Positions 1 to 7,320 of a DNA stretch of 10,404 nt are shown one piece after another (position 1 is the first letter of the stretch; each line of letters starts with the position of its first letter). Below the pieces are notes generated by a model that saw only the letters and a program-made list of their open reading frames with translations, ran no database searches and was not told the origin of the DNA. The position numbers were made by a program, and so were the translations under genes. The stretch is from Thermoprotei archaeon (GTDB lineage Archaea; Thermoproteota; Methanomethylicia; Nezhaarchaeales; WYZ-LMO8): the NCBI GenBank assembly GCA_003649565.1, contig QMSF01000015.1:1-10404 (forward strand). The letters run 5' to 3'.

Positions 1-1105
1 GAATTCTCTGCATGCCACGATTTATTTCGTATCTCCTATAGTCCTGTATGACGACTCTTCTTGCAGGTAAATTTACGCCTGCTGCTAGAGTTGGTGTCGA
101 ACAAACGACCTTTATCTTAAAATTCCTAAATCCTTCCTCTATTATCCTTCTTTGTCTTGCAGAAAGTCCTGCATGATGAAAGGCTGCGCCTCTCCTCATC
201 AAATTTATGAGCTCCTCATTTATCATCGAAGCCTCTTCGCCTTCTTCCATTTCGTCACATAACTCTTTTGTCTCTTTAGGATCTACAAGTGGTTCTAGAT
301 GCCTTGCAATTTTATTTGCATATTTAACAGCATTTTGACGCGTGTTAGCGAAAATAAGACATTGACCACCATCCTTAACGACCTCTAGCGCCATGTCTAT
401 TATTGAGTCACCCGATATTTTCTCAAAGAGGTGTTCCTCACCTGTATCAAATATTATCTTGTTTCCAACGCAAACACCCATCTTTAAGGGTACAGGGCGC
501 CAATCACTTTCAACTAATGTTGCATCAAGCCATTCAGCTATAGTTTTAGCGTTGCTTATAGTAGCGCTAAGTGCCACTATCTGAATATTCTCTATGAAGC
601 TCTTTAGTCTGGCTAGCACAACTTCTAATGTTGGTCCTCTTTCAGGGTCATTTATTAGATGAACTTCATCAGAGACCACTATACCTACATCTTTTAGCCA
701 TGGAGCATTATGTCGTATTAGACTATCAAGCTTCTCATTCGTACAGATTATAACGTCATAATCGCTTAACCACTTATCATCACTATCGTAATCCCCCGTT
801 GTAACAGCAACTCTTAGCAATCCCTGCTCTTCGTACTTCTTGAATTCAAGCCATTTTTCATATGCTAATGCTCTTAACGGAGTTAAATAAAGGGCCTTGA
901 CTTTTTGTTCTAAGACTTTTTTAGTTATGGCAAGCTCTGCTATGAGAGTTTTGCCAGAAGCTGTAGGTGCAGAAACTACGATGTTCTTACCCTTTAGTAC
1001 GCCTGCTTCAATCGCTTTTTCCTGGGGTGGATAGAGCCTTTTAATTCCACTTTTAAGTAGTATTTCCTTGACTTCTACTGGTATGTCCAATACTTCTACG
1101 TCTAT
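1..1105 (-). CDS. hel308: Hel308-like superfamily 2 DNA helicase, N-terminal half (3' end beyond window)
   Basis: ATP-dependent 3'-5' DNA helicase of the Ski2/Hel308 family, which in archaea acts at stalled forks and in repair. About 368 residues are visible of an expected roughly 700. Counting from an ATA codon at 1105: Q-motif YPPQ at 25-28, Walker A APTASGKT at 46-53, Walker B DEVH at 146-149, motif III SAT at 180-182, FHHAGLS at 309-315 and motif V TPTLAAGVNLPARR at 337-350. The GRAGRP motif and the ratchet and C-terminal domains lie beyond position 1. The start is uncertain: the frame has no ATG or GTG before the Q-motif. A TTG lies at 1090. An ATA at 1105 has GGTG at 1113-1116, seven bases upstream, and gives an N-terminus closer to what I recall of the family. 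It follows mcm by 27-42 nt, so it is probably cotranscribed with gins and mcm. Identity is secure; substrate preference is inferred from the family. Confidence 0.93.
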   Translation of the reverse strand, partial: MDVEVLDIPVEVKEILLKSGIKRLYPPQEKAIEAGVLKGKNIVVSAPTASGKTLIAELAITKKVLEQKVKALYLTPLRALAYEKWLEFKKYEEQGLLRVAVTTGDYDSDDKWLSDYDVIICTNEKLDSLIRHNAPWLKDVGIVVSDEVHLINDPERGPTLEVVLARLKSFIENIQIVALSATISNAKTIAEWLDATLVESDWRPVPLKMGVCVGNKIIFDTGEEHLFEKISGDSIIDMALEVVKDGGQCLIFANTRQNAVKYANKIARHLEPLVDPKETKELCDEMEEGEEASMINEELINLMRRGAAFHHAGLSARQRRIIEEGFRNFKIKVVCSTPTLAAGVNLPARRVVIQDYRRYEINRGMQRI

Positions 1106-1132
1106 AGCTACCCACCTTGAATTATCGTATTG

Positions 1133-3187
1133 TTAAACCTTCTTATAATAACCATCACGAGGTTGGAAGAGCACACCATCATTTAACAGTTGCTTTAGCG
1201 TTTTTTCAACGAAAGCCTTATCAATACCTTCTTGTTGAGCTCTCTCAAATATCAAGTCTTTGCTCACAGGTCCTCCTTGAAGCTCTTTTTCAAGCTCTTC
1301 AATTATCTCTATGATTCTAGCTATTTTTTGTTGCACTGTTCTAGGCTTGCCCGTCATTATTATATCGATGTCTGGTCTTCCTGCTGCATCGCTTCCAACT
1401 GTTCTCAAGTAATAATCCATAAGTCTAATCACTGCTTCAGCATCTTCTGCTGTCACTTCATTTCTAAGAGCCATTCGAGCTCTTGCTTCAGCTGCTCTCA
1501 CGAGAGTCTCTAGTTGCCTAACAGTTATCGGTACTGGGCTATCTTCAGAGGACTTTTCTCTTAATCCCAAGAAGTAGGACTTTATCCTATCAATAGCTGC
1601 ATCGGTAAGCCTTGGCTTAACGTTCTTCCTTGCATATGCGATGTATTTTTTAAGGAAATCTGGTGGGAAGGGAGCTGCGGCTTCTCCTTTCATGGCTCTG
1701 AGGCTCAAAACATGATCTACAAGGGCTGTATCTCTAACCTTATTTGGCTTATCTGTGATCACGAATATGAAGTCAAATCTTGATAATATCGTCACAGGTA
1801 GGTTTATGTTTTCAGACACGGGCCTGTTTGACATATACCTGCCAAATGTGGGATTTGCAGCAGCTAAAATTGATGTTCGCGCATTCAGCATAGCTACTAT
1901 GCCGGCTTTAGCTATGCTGACGGTCTGCTGCTCCATGGCTTCATGCATAGCTACCCTGTCTTCTGACCTCATCTTATCTATCTCGTCTATAGCGGCAATA
2001 CCATTATCGGCAAGAACTAATGCTCCTGCTTCTAAGAAGAAGTCTCCTGTACTTTTGTCTCTGACAACAGTGGCTGTAAGACCGGCAGCTGTTGAACCTT
2101 TACCTGATGTATATATTCCTCGTGGAGCTAGTCTAGCAACGTATTGAAGAAGCTGGCTCTTAGCAGTTCCAGGATCTCCAACAATTAAGACGTGAATGTC
2201 CCCTCGAATCTTGACGCCATCAGGCATTACCTTGGGAACCCCGCCAAAGAGCATGTATGCTATTGCCTCTTTAACTTCTTCCATGCCATAGATCGATGGA
2301 GCTATTGACTTTATTATCTTGTCTATTATGGTTGGATCTCTGGCTGCCTCTCTTATCTTATCTTCATCTTCAGGTGTTATCTCGACGTCTTCAACACCCT
2401 TCGTTGATACTTCAATATGATTAGCTTCTAAGTACGTTGTAAATGTTGTTAATCTGCCAAGTCTGGGTGAATGCTCCTGTTTAACGGAAAGAATTCCACT
2501 AATTAGAACTCGGTCACCTGGTCTTGCTCTATCAACCAAGTCATCAGTCACAAGGACTTCTATAGAACGTGGCAATTGGCCTGGAGGTAGTTCTTCCGGC
2601 CTCTCTTGAACAACAAGAGTCTGAACATCCATATAAGTGGAGTTTTCAGGGCTAAACTCTAAGACCCCTCTCTTTCCACATTTTGGACATACCGTCGGTG
2701 CTGTGAATGATCTCGATGTTTGTGGTATCTTTATTACTTCTCGGCACTCAACATTTTTGCATATAAAAGTGCCTTCAACAAGTTTTTGTTTTATATTGCT
2801 TGCTCTAACAAGCACGCCATCAATCGTAATCATTTTGTTTATGTGTTCAGCTCTTATTCTCCTTATTGGAACTACATCGCCAGCCCCTCTAAACCTAGCA
2901 TAAAACTTTCCAATTTTCTCAGCATAAGCTCTATTTTCCGTTTTAACTACATCATAGAGAGCTAACGATGCATACTCTAAATATTCACGAGGCCTATCAA
3001 CAATGCCTTTTGCTAAATTATCATCAAAGAGGAGCAAGTCATCGAAATCTACAGTTAAAGACTTAGATCCCGAGACTATCATCTGTCTTATCTTCTCTCG
3101 ATACTTCAAATTGCCCTTACTATCAGCAAATGACTTAAAGAACTCCGTAAATTGTCCTATTGGATCTTCAAGCCTAGCTTCAACCAT
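1133..3187 (-). CDS. mcm: Replicative DNA helicase MCM
   Basis: Replicative helicase; archaeal MCM forms hexamers that unwind DNA at the fork. The protein is 684 aa from the ATG at 3187, which I prefer over the upstream in-frame ATG at 3301. The 3187 start has AGAGGTGA at 3193-3200 with a 5-nt spacer and gives a normal N-terminus (MVEARLED). The 38 extra residues from 3301 would merely duplicate the GINS reading region in another frame. Seen: N-terminal domain with zinc ligands C143, C148, C167 and C170; Walker A GDPGTAKS at 337-344; Walker B with D401-E402; sensor 1 AANP at 443-446; arginine finger SRFD at 469-472; and a C-terminal winged-helix segment from about 614. All key residues are intact. 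The start overlaps the gins stop by 8 nt, indicating translational coupling, and GINS is an MCM partner in the CMG-like complex. Confidence 0.98.
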   Translation of the reverse strand: MVEARLEDPIGQFTEFFKSFADSKGNLKYREKIRQMIVSGSKSLTVDFDDLLLFDDNLAKGIVDRPREYLEYASLALYDVVKTENRAYAEKIGKFYARFRGAGDVVPIRRIRAEHINKMITIDGVLVRASNIKQKLVEGTFICKNVECREVIKIPQTSRSFTAPTVCPKCGKRGVLEFSPENSTYMDVQTLVVQERPEELPPGQLPRSIEVLVTDDLVDRARPGDRVLISGILSVKQEHSPRLGRLTTFTTYLEANHIEVSTKGVEDVEITPEDEDKIREAARDPTIIDKIIKSIAPSIYGMEEVKEAIAYMLFGGVPKVMPDGVKIRGDIHVLIVGDPGTAKSQLLQYVARLAPRGIYTSGKGSTAAGLTATVVRDKSTGDFFLEAGALVLADNGIAAIDEIDKMRSEDRVAMHEAMEQQTVSIAKAGIVAMLNARTSILAAANPTFGRYMSNRPVSENINLPVTILSRFDFIFVITDKPNKVRDTALVDHVLSLRAMKGEAAAPFPPDFLKKYIAYARKNVKPRLTDAAIDRIKSYFLGLREKSSEDSPVPITVRQLETLVRAAEARARMALRNEVTAEDAEAVIRLMDYYLRTVGSDAAGRPDIDIIMTGKPRTVQQKIARIIEIIEELEKELQGGPVSKDLIFERAQQEGIDKAFVEKTLKQLLNDGVLFQPRDGYYKKV

Positions 3188-3776
3188 TATTTTCACCTCT
3201 AATGCTTTGCCTCCATCTTGATATAGTGCTGCTAAGCTCATCAAGTAGCATTTTCTCTTCAGGAGTGAGATTTTCAAGAACTTCTCGTGGTGGTTGAGCA
3301 CCGGTTAAAGCCATGTAGACAATCTTTTGTATTCTACAATTAACTATGTCGGTTAATTTGACTTCAGCCATCTTCTTTTCACTTAAAACTTCAGGATTAC
3401 TTCTAGCTCTTTCACTCAGACTTTTAAGATAATTTTTTACTTTAACATAGAATGCAGGTTCAAGAGGGGTTAACTGAGGCGTCCTGCTTTCTTTCCATGC
3501 AATCTTTGAGAGCATTGCTAAATCAACGTCCTTTTCATCTATTATCTCGACATAACCTTCCTCTCTTAAAATGCGAGCTATCCAACGCTCGACCTCTACT
3601 TCCTGATCTTGAATTAGGGGGCCTAAAACCTCATTCCCCACTTTAATTTCAGGTACGCTCTTTAGAACTCTTACCTTTACCTTCTCCACATCATAAAGAG
3701 GTTCTCCGCTTAAAGATGTATTCATTACTCTCAGTTTATCTTTATACTCCGCTATTCTACTAAAACCTACTCTCAA
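3180..3776 (-). CDS. Archaeal GINS subunit, Gins23-like
   Basis: GINS is an accessory of the replicative helicase; in archaea it bridges MCM with primase and the GAN/Cdc45-like nuclease. The 198-residue product has a small beta-rich part first (about 28-80, including VPEIKVGNEVLGPL and EVERWIARILREEG). A helical part follows (about 86-195, including LTPLEPAFY and a later LTPEEKMLLDEL). This B-then-A domain order is that of Psf2/Psf3 and archaeal Gins23, not Gins51; the assignment comes from domain order and remembered motifs. The start is ambiguous. The frame opens at TTG 3776, which has no obvious Shine-Dalgarno sequence, while an in-frame ATG at 3725 (residue 18) would give 181 aa and still keep the whole B domain. 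Its stop lies inside the mcm start region, and it heads the gins-mcm-hel308 operon. Confidence 0.85.
   Translation of the reverse strand: MRVGFSRIAEYKDKLRVMNTSLSGEPLYDVEKVKVRVLKSVPEIKVGNEVLGPLIQDQEVEVERWIARILREEGYVEIIDEKDVDLAMLSKIAWKESRTPQLTPLEPAFYVKVKNYLKSLSERARSNPEVLSEKKMAEVKLTDIVNCRIQKIVYMALTGAQPPREVLENLTPEEKMLLDELSSTISRWRQSIRGENNG
3193..3200 (-). promoter_or_regulatory. Ribosome binding site that fixes the mcm start
   Basis: Read on the minus strand this is AGAGGTGA, an almost full match to the archaeal anti-Shine-Dalgarno complement. It lies 5 nt before the mcm ATG at 3187 and inside the end of the gins coding region. It supports the 684-residue MCM and coupling to GINS translation. Confidence 0.85.
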
Positions 3777-3856
3777 AAACGTCTTGTTTTTAGCTATGTC
3801 GTTGCATCGGCTAAACCCTATAAGAGGGTGAAGCGATAAAATACTCCGAGGGCGAT
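3777..3856. promoter_or_regulatory. Divergent promoter region between gins-mcm-hel308 and rfcS-rfcL
   Basis: These 80 bp are the only control region between two divergent replisome operons. At 3815-3829 there is an inverted repeat, ACCCT-ATAAG-AGGGT. Its centre reads CTATAAG on the plus strand and CTTATAG on the minus strand, so a TATA-like box faces both ways. With the usual archaeal spacing of about 26 bp, plus-strand transcription would begin near 3847, giving a roughly 10-nt leader with the rfcS ribosome site. Minus-strand transcription would begin near 3796, about 20 nt before the TTG at 3776. A second minus-strand candidate, GTATTTTATCG, lies near 3834-3844. Promoter assignment is inference from position and motif. 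Confidence 0.5.
3848..3856 (+). promoter_or_regulatory. Ribosome binding site of rfcS
   Basis: GAGGGCGAT resembles the GGAGGTGAT complement of the archaeal 16S rRNA tail and abuts the ATG at 3857; the GAGG core sits 5 nt upstream of it. It supports this ATG as the start. Confidence 0.7.
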
Positions 3857-4837
3857 ATGGCCTTCAAAGAGGAAATACCAGCTCTATGGGTCGAAAAATA
3901 CAGACCAAAGAAGCTTGATGAAATAGTAAATCAGAGAGAAGTAGTGGAAAGATTGAAGAAATTCGTTGAAGAAAGGAATATTCCTCATTTACTCTTTGTT
4001 GGCCCACCGGGTACTGGCAAGACAACTGCGGCCTTATGCCTAGTATACGAGTTATATGGCGAAAACTGGAGGCAAAACGTTTTAGAGCTTAATGCCTCTG
4101 ATGAAAGAGGAATTCAGACTATAAGAGAAAGAGTAAAAGATTACGCAAGAACCGTAGCACTAGGCGATGTACCGTTCAAGACGATAATACTGGATGAATG
4201 TGATGCCATGACATCCGAAGCTCAATGGAGCCTCAGACGCATAATGGAGATGTTCTGGAGAACCACGAGATTCATATTGATAGCAAACTATGGCTCAAGA
4301 ATCATAGAGCCAATACAGTCACGTTGCGCGATATTCAGGTTTTCAATGCTTTCAAAAGAGGATGTTGCAGAGAGGCTTAAGTTCATCGCGGCACAAGAGG
4401 GCATTAACTTAACGCAAGAAGGCCTTGAAGCGATATGGTATGTAGCTGGAGGAGACATGAGAAGAGCCATAAACTTACTTCAAGCAGCAGCCGCGTATGG
4501 AGGACCAGTTGACGACGTAACTGTTTACAAAGTTGCTGGCAAGGCAAGACCCACGGAGGTCCACGAAATGCTCAAATTAGCACTTAAAGGAGATGTCATG
4601 GCAGCAAGACAAAAAGTATACGAATTAATGATAAACTATGGCTTATCAGGGGCAGACATAATAAGACAAATACACACAGAAGTCTTTAGGCTTGACATAC
4701 CTGAACCCATGAAGGTTGAAATTGAAGATCTCGTAGCAGAAACAGATTACAGGCTTGTTGAAGGAGCTAACGAAGACATACAGCTTACGGCTTTTCTCGC
4801 TCAATTAGCTAGACTAGGCAAGAAAACGGCGGGTTAA
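3857..4837 (+). CDS. rfcS: Replication factor C small subunit (clamp loader ATPase)
   Basis: AAA+ ATPase that, as a tetramer with one large subunit, opens and loads the PCNA clamp at primer-template junctions. The length of 326 aa is normal for archaeal RFC-S without an intein. Seen: WVEKYRPK near the N-terminus (11-18), Walker A GPPGTGKT at 49-56, ELNASDERG at 77-85, Walker B DECD at 113-116, sensor 1 asparagine N144 in ANYGS, the arginine-finger motif SRC at 155-157, sensor 2 GGDMRRAIN at 198-206, and a helical collar domain to the end. Two small deviations from the common sequence are DECD in place of DEAD and ANYGS in place of CNYSS; the catalytic D and E are kept. It is followed after 3 nt by rfcL, forming a two-gene clamp-loader operon. 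Confidence 0.97.
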   Translation: MAFKEEIPALWVEKYRPKKLDEIVNQREVVERLKKFVEERNIPHLLFVGPPGTGKTTAALCLVYELYGENWRQNVLELNASDERGIQTIRERVKDYARTVALGDVPFKTIILDECDAMTSEAQWSLRRIMEMFWRTTRFILIANYGSRIIEPIQSRCAIFRFSMLSKEDVAERLKFIAAQEGINLTQEGLEAIWYVAGGDMRRAINLLQAAAAYGGPVDDVTVYKVAGKARPTEVHEMLKLALKGDVMAARQKVYELMINYGLSGADIIRQIHTEVFRLDIPEPMKVEIEDLVAETDYRLVEGANEDIQLTAFLAQLARLGKKTAG

Positions 4838-4840
4838 GCC

Positions 4841-6076
4841 ATGTCAGTACCTTATCACGTACCATGGACTGAGAAGCATAAACCTCGCTCAATAGCTGAA
4901 ATAAAGGAGATAGTAGGTGAAGCTGATTACGTAGACAAGTTCGTCTCATGGCTCAAAAACTGGAAACCTGGAGAAAAAGCCGCTTTACTCTACGGTCCAC
5001 CAGGCGTAGGCAAAACACTTTTAGTAGAGGTTGTAGCCAATGAGTTTCACTATGAGCTAATAGAGCTCAATGCTAGCGATACACGAACAGAGAGCATTCT
5101 CAAAAGGCTTGTTGGGCAATCTTCACAGACAATAAGCCTTTATGGTGCTAAAGGCAAGCTCATTTTTTTAGATGAAGTCGATGGTCTAACTGGAACTGAA
5201 GATAGAGGAGGCATAGGAGCAATAGTAGGTCTCGTCAAGGAGTCAAGAGTTCCTATAGCAATGGCAGCTAACGATCCATGGGATCCAAAATTAAGACCGC
5301 TTCGAGACGTATCAATCATGATTGAGTTTAAGCGTTTAAGAACATATTCGATAATAAAGCACTTAAAGAAAATATGCGCTCGAGAAGGTATAATAGCTGA
5401 TGAAAGAGCACTAAAAATAATCGCCGAGTTATCCGAAGGAGACATGAGATCCGCCGTTAATGACCTACAAGCAGCTGCTCAAGGTAAAAAGCGCCTAACG
5501 GTAAACGATGTATCATGGCTTAGAGCCAGAAATAGACAATACCAGGCATTTGACGTCTTGAGAATGCTATTCTCCGCAAAGAGATGCGATGATGCTAGAA
5601 ATGTCTTAAATGCATCACTCTTAGACTATGAAACCCTCATGCTATGGATAGACGAAAACTTGCCAAGACAATATACAGATCCTGAAGAACTAGCCAAGGC
5701 TTACTATTACTTAGCGAGAGCTGACATCTTCCTAGGGAGAATGAAGAGAAGGCAAAAATGGGAATTGCTTAAACACGTCATAGACTTTATGACTGCTGGC
5801 GTGGCAATGGCAAAGACGAAGCCGTACAAGTTCACTAAATACGGTTTCCCTCAGAAGCTCCTCCTCATGGCTAAAGCTAAGCAAATGAGGACCATCAGAG
5901 AATCGATATGCGAAAAAATTGCCGCTAAGTGTCATCTATCCAAGAGAAAGGCAAGTACAGAAATGATACCATTCATCCACGTGATATACGAAGCTCCAGG
6001 TCTAGCCAAACGTGAAATCTCCAAATGGCTTAACCTAGATGAATCCATGGAAGCCTTCCTCAAAAAACAAGGCTAA
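4841..6076 (+). CDS. rfcL: Replication factor C large subunit
   Basis: Large subunit of the archaeal clamp loader, pairing with RFC-S to load PCNA. The length is 411 aa. Seen: VPWTEKHKPRS at 7-17, Walker A GPPGVGKT at 52-59, ELNASDTR at 75-82, Walker B DEVD at 111-114, sensor 1 region AANDPWDPKLRPLR at 142-155, and sensor 2 EGDMRSAVNDLQ at 199-210. A long helical collar follows. The SRC arginine finger is absent, as is normal for this subunit. The extreme C-terminus (about 400-409, DESMEAFLKK) is laid out like a PCNA-interacting peptide but lacks the glutamine; no lysine-rich tail or canonical PIP box is present. It begins 3 nt after the rfcS stop. Its own TAA overlaps the TAG of the converging MobB-like gene. 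Confidence 0.96.
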   Translation: MSVPYHVPWTEKHKPRSIAEIKEIVGEADYVDKFVSWLKNWKPGEKAALLYGPPGVGKTLLVEVVANEFHYELIELNASDTRTESILKRLVGQSSQTISLYGAKGKLIFLDEVDGLTGTEDRGGIGAIVGLVKESRVPIAMAANDPWDPKLRPLRDVSIMIEFKRLRTYSIIKHLKKICAREGIIADERALKIIAELSEGDMRSAVNDLQAAAQGKKRLTVNDVSWLRARNRQYQAFDVLRMLFSAKRCDDARNVLNASLLDYETLMLWIDENLPRQYTDPEELAKAYYYLARADIFLGRMKRRQKWELLKHVIDFMTAGVAMAKTKPYKFTKYGFPQKLLLMAKAKQMRTIRESICEKIAAKCHLSKRKASTEMIPFIHVIYEAPGLAKREISKWLNLDESMEAFLKKQG

Positions 6077-6786
6077 TCAAAATTTATCTCAATGGTAACA
6101 TTGCGTATCTCTCTTGGAACACCCTTCAATATTGATAGAAGTCCCTTTATCACTTCAGCGAACATTTTAGTTGTAAAGGGATTTAATTGAATGTGATCTC
6201 CATTAACCATAATCTTAACAGGAATTTTCTTCTTTACGCATTTGAACGGTGTTTCCTCTCCTCTGGCTATAGCTTTAGCAAGTTCTTGACAATTACCATA
6301 ACCACACTCGCCACAATCTTGTTGAGCTAATATACTCAGGATTTCCTTCAGCATTTTATTTAAAATTACTGCAATTGCACCATCAACATCTACTATTTTT
6401 GCCTCTTGCGGTGCATGATTTCTCCTTATCTCATTCGTAAAAGGTACTATAGCCATGCTGTGAGCACCATATTCTTCGATGTCACTTATTGATGATGCAG
6501 CCAATATGCAGTTGTTGGTCTTTAACCCTTCAACCATTATTAAGCGCCACTTGCCAGCAATTAAACTTTTAATTTCATTTAGGCCTAGCTTAAACCCAGC
6601 CTTAATGAATGTTGAACAATCAGTTATGCTGACACTAATCGACCTATCAGAGTACTTTGCACTTCCTTCTTCACGCGTTATTGATATGACATTGTAGCCC
6701 TCTTTTGAAAGCCTATCAGCGAGCTGAGATAACAACTTTAATCTATTCTCTCTATTAGAGCCTACGATGCCAATAATAGTATACAC
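6073..6786 (-). CDS. MobB-like protein with degenerate P-loop and C-terminal 4Fe-4S motif
   Basis: This 237-aa protein resembles the MobB family (molybdopterin-guanine dinucleotide synthesis accessory GTPase) over residues 1-150. It has the opening strand IIGIVGS, a typical WRLIMVEGLK strand at 80-89 and a MobB-like end, VDVDGAIAVILNKML. The Walker A site is not intact: after IVGS comes NRENRLK, without the GKT/S needed to bind nucleotide phosphates. Residues 158-183 carry four cysteines (C158, C161, C166, C183) in a CGECGYGNC ... C arrangement, like the 4Fe-4S domain of RnfB and of the ACDS gamma subunit. A further segment of about 50 residues (188-237) is not recognised. The start is GTG at 6786, supported by GAGGAG at 6794-6799 with a 7-nt spacer. 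It lies 3 nt after moaB and is the last gene of the operon. A Moco-related role is inferred from context and fold; loss of GTPase activity is inferred from the P-loop. Confidence 0.75.
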   Translation of the reverse strand: MYTIIGIVGSNRENRLKLLSQLADRLSKEGYNVISITREEGSAKYSDRSISVSITDCSTFIKAGFKLGLNEIKSLIAGKWRLIMVEGLKTNNCILAASSISDIEEYGAHSMAIVPFTNEIRRNHAPQEAKIVDVDGAIAVILNKMLKEILSILAQQDCGECGYGNCQELAKAIARGEETPFKCVKKKIPVKIMVNGDHIQLNPFTTKMFAEVIKGLLSILKGVPREIRNVTIEINFD

Positions 6787-6789
6787 CTA

Positions 6790-7320
6790 TTATCTCCTCA
6801 TATGAATGACTATATGCCCAGCTTCCGGAATTATCAATCTCTTTAAAGCTAATTCGACAGCATGAGGCGAGCCGGGCATTGAGAATATCGCAGTTCCCTT
6901 ATAGATCCCGGCAATAGCTCTTGTTAGCATTGCCGCGCTGCCTATTTCATTATAACTCAAAAACCTCAGTAGCTCTCCAAAACCGGGAATTCTCTTTTCG
7001 AGCAGCTCTTCCACGACTTCTATTGTGACATCCTTTTTCCCCAATCCTGTACCGCCAGTGGTTATTATGATGTCGGGCTTTAAAGTCTCTATAACCCTTT
7101 GAATTTCCTGTTTTATCGCAATAGGGTCATTAGGAACTATAGATCTACCTTTGAACTCATGACCCTCTGCTGTTACGATTTTCATGACCCTCAATCCGTT
7201 TTCGTCTTCAATTTTCTCTCCTCTCTTCATCATGTTATAAAGCGTATCACTAGTAACAATGACGTAAAAAGAGACTCGCTGTGGAGCCTTTTTCTTATGC
7301 TCATCAACAGTTTTACTCAT
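6790..7320 (-). CDS. moaB: Molybdopterin adenylyltransferase-like protein MoaB/MogA family
   Basis: Member of the MoaB/MogA fold family. In archaea MoaB-type proteins adenylylate molybdopterin before metal insertion during molybdenum or tungsten cofactor synthesis. The product is 176 aa. Seen: strand FYVIVTSDT at 18-26, the nucleotide-binding motif TGGTGLGKKDVT at 88-99 with the acidic D97, and SMPGSPHAV at 147-155. The N-terminal 14 residues are charged and probably disordered. The ATG at 7320 overlaps the moaC stop by 8 nt and is preceded by GAGGGAG at 7325-7331, inside moaC. It sits between moaC and the MobB-like gene. Adenylylation rather than a structural role is a family-level assignment. 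Confidence 0.92.
   Translation of the reverse strand: MSKTVDEHKKKAPQRVSFYVIVTSDTLYNMMKRGEKIEDENGLRVMKIVTAEGHEFKGRSIVPNDPIAIKQEIQRVIETLKPDIIITTGGTGLGKKDVTIEVVEELLEKRIPGFGELLRFLSYNEIGSAAMLTRAIAGIYKGTAIFSMPGSPHAVELALKRLIIPEAGHIVIHMRR

Noticed and set aside
1..6. GAATTC at the very first base, as a clone boundary
   Set aside because: An EcoRI site at the edge may reflect a cloned insert, but one site proves nothing and the reading frame of hel308 runs straight to the edge.
393..2965. Several plus-strand open frames of 60-130 codons opposite hel308 and mcm
   Set aside because: They are antisense to strongly conserved helicase coding sequence, show no known domain, and have no consistent ribosome site. 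They are shadows.
3188..3301. A 722-residue MCM starting at the ATG at 3301
   Set aside because: The extra 38 residues overlap the gins coding region in another frame and are not family-like; the ATG at 3187 has a strong ribosome site and gives the normal MCM N-terminus.
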